From assembly GCA_013288135.1 (NCBI GenBank), contig JABDCL010000001.1:303127-367126 (forward strand): a DNA stretch of 64,000 nucleotides, read 5' to 3'. Position 1 is the stretch's first letter. Each line of letters begins with the position of its first letter. The position numbers and the translations under genes were made by a program. Source of the stretch: Gammaproteobacteria bacterium (GTDB lineage Bacteria > Pseudomonadota > Gammaproteobacteria > UBA6186 > Azoamicaceae). Positions 8,084 through 16,661 of the stretch are shown piece after piece. The notes beneath the pieces were generated by a model. The model searched no databases, was not told the origin of the DNA, and saw only the letters and a list, made by a program, of their open reading frames with translations.

Positions 8084-9003
8084 GTTGTACCATCCTCAAT
8101 ATTTTTTACACCTAATTCAAATGATTTAACCTGATCTCGCACTGAAGGATCCCCTGGCATATCAAAAGGTTCCGTTTTACGAACTGCAGTGATAACTAAA
8201 TTGTCATAAACTGGATTTCCACTACTTTTTAAAATTCTGATATCTTGAACATTACCATCCGGCAATAGAGAAACAATTAAATTACAAAATAAATCTCCTG
8301 GCAATTCAAACGCCTCACGCTTGTTACTGCGCACCCTCGCTCCCCATTCATTTAAAATTCGTTCTGCTTCACTCATGATCCGTTTTTGATTCTCTGCTCT
8401 AAGTTTTTCTGCCTTTAATGCTGCTAAACGTTTAGCTTCAGCTTGTTTCTGTTTGGCTTCAGCTTGTTGTTGTGCTACTTGTTTGCGTTTTTCTTCTTTC
8501 TCACGTTCAACACGCATTTGCTGAGCACGATCTTGTTCAGCTTGCCTTTGGTCATCTAATGCTGTTAACTCTTTTTGTTCTTTTTCTTTTTTCTGGCGCA
8601 GTACTTCTAATTGTTTTTGTTCTTTTTCTTTAGCAATTTTAATGTCAGCCAATTGTTCTTCTTCCACTTTTTTTACCTTTGCAAGCTCTTGTTTCAGTTT
8701 TTCAAGTTTTGCTTGTTCTTGTTCCCTTTCTTGTTTTGCTTCAGCTGCTTTTTGTGCCAAAGCTTGCTTTCGATTTTCTTCTTCGGTTTTTTGTTGTAGC
8801 TGTTCAGTTTCAAGCCGTTTAACTTCTGCATTTACTAGTTTTTCATCAACCATCACTGCTTGAACAATTTCACCTTGTGGGCTTGGAAGCGCATTGGTGT
8901 TAATCCCTGTTTTTATACTTATAAGCAATAAAGCAGCTAAACCTCCATGAATAATGAGGGAAATGATTAAACCAAAACCGTACTGCTGCCTCTCTCTATT
9001 CAC
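8080..9003 (-). CDS. tolA: Tol-Pal system inner-membrane protein TolA
   Basis: TolA spans the periplasm from inner membrane to outer membrane and passes proton-motive force energy from TolQR to Pal. The 307-aa protein has one N-terminal membrane segment (about residues 10-30, GFGLIISLIIHGGLAALLL). A long helical domain of Lys, Gln, Glu and Ala (about 60-210) follows, then a C-terminal globular domain with LIVSLLPDGNVQDIRILKSSG. This is the standard three-domain layout. Antisense open frames across the Lys/Glu-rich part are compositional artefacts. Confidence 0.95.
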   Translation of the reverse strand: MNRERQQYGFGLIISLIIHGGLAALLLISIKTGINTNALPSPQGEIVQAVMVDEKLVNAEVKRLETEQLQQKTEEENRKQALAQKAAEAKQEREQEQAKLEKLKQELAKVKKVEEEQLADIKIAKEKEQKQLEVLRQKKEKEQKELTALDDQRQAEQDRAQQMRVEREKEEKRKQVAQQQAEAKQKQAEAKRLAALKAEKLRAENQKRIMSEAERILNEWGARVRSNKREAFELPGDLFCNLIVSLLPDGNVQDIRILKSSGNPVYDNLVITAVRKTEPFDMPGDPSVRDQVKSFELGVKNIEDGTT

Positions 9004-9006
9004 ACG

Positions 9007-9435
9007 CTAACTCTTTTTTTCCTCGGTATGCTGGGTCATTAATCCCACTTTGGCCACCCCAGCTTGTTTTAACAAAACCATAGCACCCAGAACACGACCA
9101 TAATCTACATTTTTATCACCCTTCACCAATACTGCACGTGTTGGATCTAACTTTAATGCAGCGCGCACTTTAACTGCTAAATCCGACGCTTCCATTGGAA
9201 TTTTTACAGTATCTAAAAATAAACTTCCCTTTGCATCCACGGATACCACTATCGGCGGTTTTTGATCATGAGGCAATGCTTCTGCCTTTGCTTGTGGCAA
9301 CTCCACATGCACCCCTTGAGTTAAAACAGGAACAGTTACCATAAATATCACTAACAATACCAACATCACGTCTACATAAGGCACGATATTAATATCTGCC
9401 ATAGGACGGCGGGTTACACGAAATTTTTTATTCAT
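9007..9435 (-). CDS. tolR: Tol-Pal system protein TolR
   Basis: TolR belongs to the ExbD/TolR family and forms the inner-membrane proton channel with TolQ. The 142-aa product has the single membrane helix near the N-terminus with the signature INIVPYVDVMLVLLVIFMV; the Asp in VDV corresponds to the proton-carrying Asp of the family. The periplasmic domain follows. It lies between tolQ (21 bp upstream) and tolA (3 bp downstream). Confidence 0.96.
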   Translation of the reverse strand: MNKKFRVTRRPMADINIVPYVDVMLVLLVIFMVTVPVLTQGVHVELPQAKAEALPHDQKPPIVVSVDAKGSLFLDTVKIPMEASDLAVKVRAALKLDPTRAVLVKGDKNVDYGRVLGAMVLLKQAGVAKVGLMTQHTEEKKS

Positions 9436-9456
9436 ATAATCCTATCTACTATCTAA

Positions 9457-10179
9457 TCAATGACTATCTTCGGTTTCAACAGATTTAGACTGAGGCATCG
9501 TTAATGGCATATGTGCCTGTCGATGTAAAATACTAGTAAATTCTTCTAGAAACATGTCATAACGATTCGTCATGCCCTGTAAATAATTCGTGTATCGGTT
9601 ATAGGCAACTACCGCGGGAATAGCTACAAACAAACCTATTGCAGTTGCAACCAATGCTTCTGATATCCCCGGTGCAACCATGGACAATGTTGCTTGCTGA
9701 ACACTCCCTAATGCCCGAAGAGAATTCATAATACCCCACACTGTTCCAAATAGCCCAACGTAAGGGCTTACAGAACCCACCGTTGCAAGAAAAGGTAAAT
9801 GCGCTTCTAAACGCTCAATTTCTCGAGATGCAGAAACTCGCATAGCTCGTTGCGCCCCTTCCATAACAGCAGCTGCTTGAATGGCTGGTTGTTTTCTTAA
9901 ACGAATAAATTCTTTAAACCCGGATAAAAAGATATTCTCAGTACCACTTAATTCGCTGCGCTGAGAAGAAACTTTCTGATAAAGTTTTGTAAGTTCAATT
10001 CCTGACCAAAAAGTGTTTTCGAATTGATCAAACCCCTTCTTAGCTCGTGAAAAAACTTGCCAACGTTGAACTATCAACGCCCAAGATATGATAGAGGTTA
10101 AAAGAAGTAACAACATTACCAGCTGTACCAGCAAGCTAGCATTAGTAAACAAACTAATCAAAGACTGATCTGCAGTCAC
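9457..10179 (-). CDS. tolQ: Tol-Pal system protein TolQ
   Basis: TolQ is the multi-pass inner-membrane partner of TolR. The 240-aa product shows three membrane segments (about 13-35, near FLATVGSVSPYVGLFGTVWG, and near ALVATAIGLFVAIPAVVAYN), as in the ExbB/TolQ family. The start is GTG, preceded at good distance by GGAG. In many gammaproteobacteria ybgC precedes tolQ; here the upstream gene is an unrelated unknown, so the operon starts at tolQ. Confidence 0.96.
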   Translation of the reverse strand: MTADQSLISLFTNASLLVQLVMLLLLLTSIISWALIVQRWQVFSRAKKGFDQFENTFWSGIELTKLYQKVSSQRSELSGTENIFLSGFKEFIRLRKQPAIQAAAVMEGAQRAMRVSASREIERLEAHLPFLATVGSVSPYVGLFGTVWGIMNSLRALGSVQQATLSMVAPGISEALVATAIGLFVAIPAVVAYNRYTNYLQGMTNRYDMFLEEFTSILHRQAHMPLTMPQSKSVETEDSH

Positions 10180-10238
10180 TTTTAAATCTCCATAGAAAGA
10201 AGTTTGGAATATCCCCTTTAGGGTGGGTGCAAAAAATG

Positions 10239-10247
10239 ATTATATCA
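10239..10247 (-). promoter_or_regulatory. Extended -10 element upstream of tolQ
   Basis: On the minus strand TGATATAAT (10247-10239) is an extended -10 (TGnTATAAT). No good -35 is seen, which is acceptable for extended -10 promoters. It overlaps the stop codon of the upstream 295-aa gene and lies about 60 bp before the tolQ start. It could drive the tol operon independently. Confidence 0.5.
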
Positions 10248-11132
10248 AGTTTTTGATTGAAGAAAAACGTTAAATTTTGATTGGATTTCTTTTAATGAAG
10301 TTTCTAATCGTATTTGCTCAGCAGTATATCCTTCCGTTTCCACCTGCAAATCTTTTATTTTCTTAGTAATAGCAATCATTGTTTTGGGATCGTTTAAACG
10401 TATCCCTCGAATAATAACCTCTTCTGATTCTATTCCAGCCGCTTTATTCGCACATAACCAAAAAACGCGATCTCGAATTTCTTGAACAACGGGATCATTC
10501 CCAGCTTTAAACAAGTATTCTAAAGCCAAGGAATCATTGTTAAGAGTCAATAATAATTTAGCCGCTTCAAAATGCGCCCTATGATCCCTCTCAGGAATTT
10601 GCTTAAATACTTCCAAGGCTTGATCTATTTGGCTCTTTTCAATACAAGCTTTGGCAATTACCACAAAAACATCCCGTATGCCCTCTTCATATATTTTTTT
10701 AGCAAGCACCAACGCAGCCTCATATCCTTCAAGCTCAAAATGTTGTAGTAAATCTTGATGCGCCGCTTTTACATCTAAAAAACGTGCAAATGTTTTCACT
10801 TCTCCCAAAATTTCTGAAACTCCAGACTCAAAAGCAAGGATCTCGTCCAAAAAACGACCCAGAACATCTTTTTCTGTTGCCTCTTGTACCGTTAAAGCAC
10901 ATTTATAACCATTGTTGGTCATCAATACTCCCAGTTTTTTGGAACATCCAAATTCAGAGTGCTTTTCAAAGTGGGTATATAATGCTTGATAAGCTTCAGG
11001 TGTCAGTATCAATAAAACTGAAAGTTCTTTATTTTCTCGTTGCACTAAAAATTCTAATACTTTATTTCCAGGTGCATCAACCCTTCTAAAATGTTTATGT
11101 TTTTCTGATTCAGCTATTTTTGACCACGTCAT
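10245..11132 (-). CDS. Unknown protein, paralogue of the 209-aa protein at 11568-12197
   Basis: I do not recognise a family. The 295-aa protein aligns along its first 200 residues with the product of 11568-12197: compare LTPEAYQALYTHFEKHSEFG with VTPEDYQTLYQQFEFHPEFG, then VLGRFLDEILAFE with VLLRFLNELIQFE, and KIYEEGIRDVFVVIA with KLYKQGHRDIFHVLA. The second half is helical, with alternating helix pairs (LEVFKQIPERDHRAHFEAAKLLL) suggesting a TPR- or Sel1-like solenoid. No signal peptide or membrane segment is visible. A ribosome binding site (AGGA) precedes the ATG. It is cotranscribed with the two genes upstream, judging by short gaps. Confidence 0.75.
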   Translation of the reverse strand: MTWSKIAESEKHKHFRRVDAPGNKVLEFLVQRENKELSVLLILTPEAYQALYTHFEKHSEFGCSKKLGVLMTNNGYKCALTVQEATEKDVLGRFLDEILAFESGVSEILGEVKTFARFLDVKAAHQDLLQHFELEGYEAALVLAKKIYEEGIRDVFVVIAKACIEKSQIDQALEVFKQIPERDHRAHFEAAKLLLTLNNDSLALEYLFKAGNDPVVQEIRDRVFWLCANKAAGIESEEVIIRGIRLNDPKTMIAITKKIKDLQVETEGYTAEQIRLETSLKEIQSKFNVFLQSKT

Positions 11133-11155
11133 ATCCTATTCCTATTTCCGCTTGC

Positions 11156-11575
11156 TTATCGAGTACCCGAACCAGAACCTGAGGTCGAAGTTGGACCAGA
11201 ACCTGAGGGTGGAGGATTAGAACCTGAGGGCGGTGGAGCAGATCCAGGGGGCGAACCAGAACCCGTGATCGATGGAGGGATACCTGGGGTTGACGGTACT
11301 ATAGGACCAATTCCTAATGCTGCCGCTTCCTTTGCCTCTGCTTCCTTCTTTAAATCATTCAGTTTATGTCCTGCTTTTGCAATTTCTTCTTTTTCTTCAA
11401 AAGTTTTGTCTCGTTTTGCTTTACAAGTCTCATTCGCTGTAACGACACCCAGTGCTGCCTCAAATAAATGTTTGGATGTCCCTTTCTCACCAACCATTGG
11501 AGTAGTTGAACAAGCAGTTACATTAAAAATAAATTCCATTGCTACAGTTTTTGGATCAAATTTAAATTTACCCAT
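11156..11575 (-). CDS. Unknown small protein with Pro/Gly/Ser-rich tail
   Basis: The 139-aa product has a structured-looking N-terminal half (residues 1-90, ending in a charged helix TFEEKEEIAKAGHKLNDLKKEAEAKEAA) and a low-complexity C-terminal half of Pro, Gly and Ser with PPPSGSNPPPSGSGP repeats. No homologue is recognised. Its start overlaps the end of the 209-aa gene by 8 bp in another frame, which suggests coupled translation or that the 209-aa gene once ran further and was truncated. It sits between two paralogous genes, on the same strand. Confidence 0.6.
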   Translation of the reverse strand: MGKFKFDPKTVAMEFIFNVTACSTTPMVGEKGTSKHLFEAALGVVTANETCKAKRDKTFEEKEEIAKAGHKLNDLKKEAEAKEAAALGIGPIVPSTPGIPPSITGSGSPPGSAPPPSGSNPPPSGSGPTSTSGSGSGTR

Positions 11576-12197
11576 GTTCTGCCATACCTCTAAACATTTC
11601 CGCAGCCCTAAAGTTTCCTAATACATCATCAACCGGAATTAAATGTAACGCTAAGATTCCCTCTCTTTCACGACCCACTTCAAAACAACGACTCGCCAAT
11701 ACATGAAAAATATCTCTATGCCCTTGTTTATATAATTTTCTAGCGGCTAATAAAACAAAAATAAAATTTTCTCTTTCAAATTTTTGCATTAAAGCCCCAT
11801 AAGCAGTTTCTCTATCGACATAATTCAAAGATTTTTTGATACCCGATAACACTTCTTGTAATTGAGGCTCAAATTGGATTAATTCATTTAAAAATCTTAA
11901 TAAAACTTCTCTTTCTGTGCCCTCATCTACACTTAATGAACAGTAATACCCCATCTCTGTCATAAAAACGCCATGATGTTGCGCAAATCCAAATTCAGGG
12001 TGAAATTCAAATTGCTGATAAAGTGTCTGATAATCTTCTGGCGTGACCGCTACAACAGTAAAACTGATTTGCCTGTCCTCATGAATAGCATCTGCTTCGC
12101 TAATTTTACAAGAAGAGCCTTCCGGTTGAGTGAAACTCGTTAAAAAAGGGTTGATTTGTCGAATATCCCAGGGCATCGCTACTCCTAACATTGCCAT
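11568..12197 (-). CDS. Unknown protein, shorter paralogue of the 295-aa protein at 10245-11132
   Basis: The 209-aa product matches the first two-thirds of its 295-aa neighbour and ends where the latter continues into further helices (NFRAAEMFRGMAEHG versus HFEAAKLLLTLNNDS). This could be a real shorter form or a truncated one. There is no signal peptide. The first start is at 12197; Met3 (MLGVAMPW) is an alternative. It is divergent from the Sel1-like gene at 12440, with 242 bp between them. Confidence 0.7.
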   Translation of the reverse strand: MAMLGVAMPWDIRQINPFLTSFTQPEGSSCKISEADAIHEDRQISFTVVAVTPEDYQTLYQQFEFHPEFGFAQHHGVFMTEMGYYCSLSVDEGTEREVLLRFLNELIQFEPQLQEVLSGIKKSLNYVDRETAYGALMQKFERENFIFVLLAARKLYKQGHRDIFHVLASRCFEVGREREGILALHLIPVDDVLGNFRAAEMFRGMAEHG

Positions 12198-12340
12198 AAT
12201 TGACTATATGTCATCTATGGCATAGTATAATAACTTACTTTTAGAATAGCATAAAAACTCCCCTCAAAAAGCTTAACTAAAAGCTCCAGTATTTAATAAT
12301 CTAGCAATTGTTCTGGATCCCCTGAGTGAGAACAAGTTTG

Positions 12341-12369
12341 TTGACTTTTAATTTTTAAGTTAGTATACT
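12341..12369 (+). promoter_or_regulatory. Sigma70-type promoter of the 773-aa gene
   Basis: TTGACT (12341-12346) and TATACT (12364-12369) are separated by exactly 17 bp, close to consensus. Transcription would start near 12376, about 64 bases before the ATG at 12440, which has GAGGA at a suitable distance. The rest of the 12198-12439 gap is A/T-rich and presumably holds the opposing promoter for the 209-aa gene. Confidence 0.75.
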
Positions 12370-12439
12370 TTTGCACAATATAATTTATTAATTAACGATT
12401 ACATACACATAAATTCAAAAATTTAATGAGGAATATCAT

Positions 12440-14761
12440 ATGGCAGCTCTTCCCCAAGTGAATCATCAACATCAAATACGACAATTAACACCAAAGGAAT
12501 TACAGGTCTTGGATCGGAGACAATATGAGGTTTTAGTTGAGGATGCAAACAAGGGTTTCCCTTTCGCTAAACTGAACTTGGCTCATTGTCATCAGATGGG
12601 CATTCATACCAGACAAAATTCCGAACAAGCCTTTAAACTTTTCACAGAGGCAGCCGCCTTAGGAAATCAGGAAGCGGAAGTCTTCATATGTCGAGCCTAT
12701 GAATTGAGTTTAGGTGTCAAAAATAGACAATTATTTTTAGACACATTATTATCGTTAGCCAAAAAGAAACACGTACCTTCAATACTCAAGATCATGAAGG
12801 TTGAAAAGGCTTTAATACAGGATAATGGTCTAGAGTTTATTAAAACTCTAGAAATGGCACCAAAAAAGACACCAAAAGACCTAGAGGCACTCGAGTATGT
12901 GGCAAAGTGCTATGAAGAGGGTTTATACGTTGAAAAGAATATACTGAAGGCCAAAGAATTCTGGATATCCGCAGCAACACTAGAAGAAACACTTTTAGAA
13001 GCAAATAAAAGGACATTAGCGCAACAAATGGCCGCTTTAGATCAAAGGCTACGTCTTGTAAGAAGAAGAAAGGTTAAATTAAGTTCACCTTTAGAGTTGG
13101 AATCTGCGGCTCCAGCTGGCTCTGAAGCTGCAGATTCAGTCATACCAACAAGTGATTCTGCTGCTGCATTTGCACCCTCACCTGCAATCGCCCATCTACC
13201 GGCGGATGCTGCAGCAGCTATGACAGTAGCCGCTACTCCTTCCACTGCACCGAAAACAATGTTGTTTACACCACACGCATATTTCCCTACAACGGGTGCA
13301 ATGGCAGCAGGCAGAGCAATGCAAGCGCCAGCGCCATCTGCGAGTCCTGCAACAGCTACAGAACTCCATATGGATACATTGAAAGACGCATGTCGTCATG
13401 CGCAATGGTGTTTTCCTGAAAGTGAGGACACAAGAGTGCCCATTCTTGAGGATACATGGTTGCTTCATGCCAAAATGGCTGTTCATTATTATCGGAAAGC
13501 GAGCCCTCATCTTCCTCAGGCTGAAAAAGGACTTCAAAACTTTGAATCGAGGATGAGTAACTCTATTATGGAATATCGCAAACAGGAATCGAGAAATGCT
13601 AATGCAAGAGCTAAAAAGGCAAGGCAATTGGGCAGCATGTTGAAGAATATTTTTTCGCATGATGACAAAGCAGTGGAAATATTGGACAAAGTGGAAATAT
13701 TGGACAAAGTGGAAATATTGGATAAAACAGCCTTACAAAAAAAACTCAGTAAAAAACAATTAGCAGATTTAGAGATAGCTTCTATCAAGAATCCTAATGC
13801 AAGAATTAATTTGGCAAAATATCTCATATTTCAGCGTCAACAGAATCCATTCCCTGCAGAAGAGGAATCAAGAAAAGAAGAGAAAGAAGAGAGTGAATTA
13901 ATTGCATGCCTCCTTAGGGAAGCCATCTTTTTAGGGGTTAAGGGGGCAGGCAACTATTATTTGGGATACTGCAATGAATATCAAGTTGCTAGTACTCTGT
14001 CCCAAAAAGGAACATACTTTGCACCCTATTATATAAAATCCGCCGAAACTGGTTTCGAACCTGCTATAGCTGCTGTAAAACGTTTGGGGCTAGAAGCCCG
14101 ATTAAAACGCGTTGTACCGGCAGTATCAGCTCCAATTGTGTCTGCTGCTGCACCTTCGTCTGTTTCAACGGATGCACCCGCAACAACGGCTGCACCCGCT
14201 ATTCCATCTTTGTCCGTTCCACAAGACGCACCAGCGATCCCGTCTGCTCCCGCAGGTAGGAAACTAGGTTCTCCGGATTCAGTTCTGCCTGTTGTAAAAC
14301 GTGCCCTGCCTCTCGAGTCTGGTAATGACGATGATAACGATGAGGCTGCTGTTTCTGTCCAATCTGCGAAACACAGAGACAAGAAGCGTAAAAAATCTGA
14401 TGATGAATCTTCGACATTGGCTTCCGCTCTCCTAGATCTTAGACCAAGGTTAGAAAGTGTATCCCGGGCATCAGATGCCGGTGCTATTTTTACACCCTTC
14501 TTTGCCACCACAGTAAGATCACGCCCCGAGTCATCTGATCTTCCTCCTCCGAAAACATTTCTCTCATTATTAGAGGCAGTGTCAGCATCCCGGATATCCA
14601 GTGCCGTCGAACCTAGTTCTATCCCCGCATTTGGCAGAGTAACTCCTGCAGTGCCCGCAAGTGCAAGCCCTGCTTCAGCTGTAGGTACCTCTCATAAAAT
14701 ACCACGTAAAAAGACTCCAACTACAAATCCACATAAAGTTAAAGCTAAAGCTAGACGCTAA
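12440..14761 (+). CDS. Sel1-like repeat protein with Ala/Pro/Ser-rich linkers and basic tail
   Basis: The 773-aa protein starts with Sel1-like repeats (about 30-110: DANKGFPFAKLNLAHCHQMG, QAFKLFTEAAALGNQEAEVF) and has further ones at about 150-175 (YVAKCYEEGLYVEKNILKAKEFW) and 485-545 (ACLLREAIFLGVKGAGNYYLGYC). Sel1 repeats are helical pairs that bind proteins. Long stretches of Ala, Pro, Ser and Thr separate the modules (about 215-310 and 555-615). Basic clusters near 645 (KHRDKKRKKS) and at the C-terminus (PRKKTP, KVKAKARR) look like nuclear localisation signals. The 18-bp unit encoding VEILDK is present three times in tandem. No secretion signal is visible. The layout would suit a protein delivered into a eukaryotic cell, but that is inference. 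A similar layout recurs at 37907-39142. Confidence 0.75.
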   Translation: MAALPQVNHQHQIRQLTPKELQVLDRRQYEVLVEDANKGFPFAKLNLAHCHQMGIHTRQNSEQAFKLFTEAAALGNQEAEVFICRAYELSLGVKNRQLFLDTLLSLAKKKHVPSILKIMKVEKALIQDNGLEFIKTLEMAPKKTPKDLEALEYVAKCYEEGLYVEKNILKAKEFWISAATLEETLLEANKRTLAQQMAALDQRLRLVRRRKVKLSSPLELESAAPAGSEAADSVIPTSDSAAAFAPSPAIAHLPADAAAAMTVAATPSTAPKTMLFTPHAYFPTTGAMAAGRAMQAPAPSASPATATELHMDTLKDACRHAQWCFPESEDTRVPILEDTWLLHAKMAVHYYRKASPHLPQAEKGLQNFESRMSNSIMEYRKQESRNANARAKKARQLGSMLKNIFSHDDKAVEILDKVEILDKVEILDKTALQKKLSKKQLADLEIASIKNPNARINLAKYLIFQRQQNPFPAEEESRKEEKEESELIACLLREAIFLGVKGAGNYYLGYCNEYQVASTLSQKGTYFAPYYIKSAETGFEPAIAAVKRLGLEARLKRVVPAVSAPIVSAAAPSSVSTDAPATTAAPAIPSLSVPQDAPAIPSAPAGRKLGSPDSVLPVVKRALPLESGNDDDNDEAAVSVQSAKHRDKKRKKSDDESSTLASALLDLRPRLESVSRASDAGAIFTPFFATTVRSRPESSDLPPPKTFLSLLEAVSASRISSAVEPSSIPAFGRVTPAVPASASPASAVGTSHKIPRKKTPTTNPHKVKAKARR
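13673..13726 (+). repeat. Three tandem copies of an 18-bp unit
   Basis: Copies at 13673-13690, 13691-13708 and 13709-13726 each encode VEILDK. The first two are identical and the third differs by one base. The near identity points to recent expansion by slippage, so copy number may vary between strains. Confidence 0.9.
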
Positions 14762-14782
14762 GGATCCAGGGTCACTAGATCC
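14762..14782. terminator. Weak hairpin between convergent genes
   Basis: GGATC and GATCC, extended by two inner pairs across a mismatch, form a short stem between the ends of the 773-aa gene and the hipA-like gene. No strong T run follows on either strand. Position suggests a shared terminator, but support is weak. Confidence 0.3.
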
Positions 14783-14839
14783 AAAAAGTTCACCACCTTA
14801 TTTTTTGTTGTGTTTTAGAGCAAATTAATGATTTGGTAT

Positions 14840-16102
14840 TTAGATTCGACCCCTTCTTGTTTTACCAAAACCTTGAAAACAAAAAGGATTTAATATGGAT
14901 TTTCCCCACAAACGATTACGTTCTAAATCAGAAATTTCTGCTTCTTTACATACGGATTCCCAATTTTCTTTTAATGTAATTATCATATCCTCCATTATCT
15001 CACAAGCAATGTTTAGTGTTATTTGAAAATGCTCTGATACAGAGAGGACATTCTCCAAAGTTGAAAAATTACCTTGAGAACCCTCAATTGCCATAGCTTG
15101 AGTTGCTTCTTGACCCGATCGTAGTTGTGGGCAAAGATCATAAGCAGGTGTCAATTGCAATTTTTTACCATCCCAAAAAGCAGAATGATTTCTTGCATGA
15201 TCATCCGTGTTTCCTATAAGAATATTGAAAATCAATCTTTTATATAATTCAAGTAATTGTGCATGAGGTTTATCAAAATGTTGTCTAATAACATCAGCCA
15301 GATCACAATAACTCGCATATCGTGCCTCCATTTCATTAAGATTAAGCAAAGATAATCCGCTTAACATTAAACGACGGGTGACACCACTTGGGGTATAATC
15401 CCTATCAAATCGTTCCACGATTAAAATATCTTTTCCAAGTGCTTTCGTCAAACTAACATTTGGAACATTGAGTGACAATTTTTTGGCAAGTTGCATGCCA
15501 ATAAATTCTGCTTTAATGATATTGTAATGGTCTTGAGATAAACCAAATTTGGCAATACATTCTTTTCCCTTATTTTGAATAAGAGCTTTTGGTCTTGTTC
15601 CCCCCACACTTGTTCCACGTAATAATGCAAAATCTAATTCGAAAGGGATGGGTTTTTGTAATTCTATGCAAGAAGTAACCTCCAAGAGTTCCTCTAAAGA
15701 AGCACTTTTTGGTTCTCTTGCTTGATATTCTGTACTGGATAATTGAAAATCTAGTGCCCCAATACGATTACTACCTGATAATAACAAATAATCTATTTCA
15801 TTTGATTCTAATTGTGCATACCTAAAATCAATTAATCGACGACCCCACGCGTCAGGTGAAGCATCTCTTAAACAGGAATGTATGGTATTGATGCCCTCTG
15901 GAGAAAAGATTCCTTTTTTAAGTGGTAACTCAAAAGGAGAAAGAGGGATAGCAGCCGGATTTTCTAGATAACTTTGCCCATAATTAAAATAACACATCTG
16001 ATCGTTTCTTGTTATACGACCAACAATCGTAGGGAAGGGATTTTCTGGCAAAAAAATCCAAACAAATGCATCTTTATGAGACTCTAATCTAGAAGTTATC
16101 AT
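14840..16102 (-). CDS. hipA: HipA-family serine/threonine kinase toxin
   Basis: HipA toxins phosphorylate translation components (in E. coli, glutamyl-tRNA synthetase) and cause growth arrest. The 420-aa product has the family features in order: an N-terminal subdomain with GRITRN, the Gly-rich loop GTSVGGTRPKALI, the ATP-binding Lys segment CIAKFGLSQD, the helix KAEFIGMQLAKKLSLNVP, LIVERFDR, the catalytic region IGNTDDHARNHSAFW and the metal-binding Asp in LTPAYDLCPQ. Length is typical. It overlaps the 3' end of the antitoxin gene by 14 bp, as usual for hipBA. No inactivating change is seen. The actual target cannot be told from sequence. Confidence 0.9.
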   Translation of the reverse strand: MITSRLESHKDAFVWIFLPENPFPTIVGRITRNDQMCYFNYGQSYLENPAAIPLSPFELPLKKGIFSPEGINTIHSCLRDASPDAWGRRLIDFRYAQLESNEIDYLLLSGSNRIGALDFQLSSTEYQAREPKSASLEELLEVTSCIELQKPIPFELDFALLRGTSVGGTRPKALIQNKGKECIAKFGLSQDHYNIIKAEFIGMQLAKKLSLNVPNVSLTKALGKDILIVERFDRDYTPSGVTRRLMLSGLSLLNLNEMEARYASYCDLADVIRQHFDKPHAQLLELYKRLIFNILIGNTDDHARNHSAFWDGKKLQLTPAYDLCPQLRSGQEATQAMAIEGSQGNFSTLENVLSVSEHFQITLNIACEIMEDMIITLKENWESVCKEAEISDLERNRLWGKSILNPFCFQGFGKTRRGRI

Positions 16103-16403
16103 CTATAGGCTCATCTTTACGTCGTATACGTTTGGGTAACAAAGTATTAAATTGAGTGATGCTTTTAGCAAGTTTCTGTAAATTCTCTTGATCGTCCGCT
16201 AATAGTCTTATCCCCACAATGGCTGCAGCTTCAAAAACTGCCCCAACAGTAACTTTTGGATCACCTTTTTCAATCGCCATAATCGTATAACGACTGACAT
16301 TCAATCTCTCCGCAAGGTCATTTTGCGAAATACCCCGCTCTTTTCTTGCAACTTTAATCATATCTCCTAAAGTTTTAAGGGTTAAGCGACTCATTTTTGA
16401 CAA
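16089..16403 (-). CDS. hipB: HipB-like XRE-family antitoxin
   Basis: The 104-aa protein is mostly a helix-turn-helix of the XRE/Cro type (LGDMIKVARKERGISQNDLAERLNVSRYTIMAIEKGDP, about 12-50). HipB proteins bind HipA, neutralise it, and repress the operon by binding palindromes upstream. It is the first gene of the pair and overlaps the toxin gene. A perfect dyad stands 26 bp before its start. Confidence 0.88.
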   Translation of the reverse strand: MSKMSRLTLKTLGDMIKVARKERGISQNDLAERLNVSRYTIMAIEKGDPKVTVGAVFEAAAIVGIRLLADDQENLQKLAKSITQFNTLLPKRIRRKDEPIDDNF

Positions 16404-16429
16404 AGAAACAGTATTAATAAATGTTCTCC

Positions 16430-16462
16430 ATAATCAACTTTAAACAACTCAAAGTTGATTAT
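16430..16462. promoter_or_regulatory. Candidate HipB operator, perfect 12-bp inverted repeat
   Basis: ATAATCAACTTT (16430-16441) and AAAGTTGATTAT (16451-16462) are exact reverse complements with 9 bases between. The position upstream of the hipB-like gene and the dyad form fit an autoregulatory operator. The TAATCAA half-site recurs imperfectly at about 16479-16485. Confidence 0.7.
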
Positions 16463-16581
16463 ATTAAACAATATTGTAATAATCAAGAACAGAAATAATC
16501 AAAGAAAAGGATGAGCCCGGGTAGTTACAGTTAAACATATACTGTTCATAAGTTCAGATGTGCTTAGAGAGTCAACTGATG

Positions 16582-16587
16582 TATAAT
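16582..16587 (+). promoter_or_regulatory. Candidate -10 box for the ankyrin gene
   Basis: A perfect TATAAT lies 75 bp before the ATG at 16662. No convincing -35 is found at 16-18 bp, so it is a candidate only. The gene has GGAG at suitable distance. Confidence 0.35.
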
Positions 16588-16661
16588 CTCACAAAAGTGA
16601 AATATCATATTTAATGAAAAATATCCCGAAAACACAGAATTACAATTTTGGAGAATGATGA

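Noticed and set aside
8611..8863. Cys/Phe/Ser-rich open frames on the plus strand
   Set aside because: They are antisense shadows of the Lys/Glu/Gln-rich helical domain of tolA.
14029..14511. 160-aa minus-strand open frame
   Set aside because: It is antisense to the Ala/Pro/Ser-rich part of the 773-aa gene, where composition keeps several frames open.
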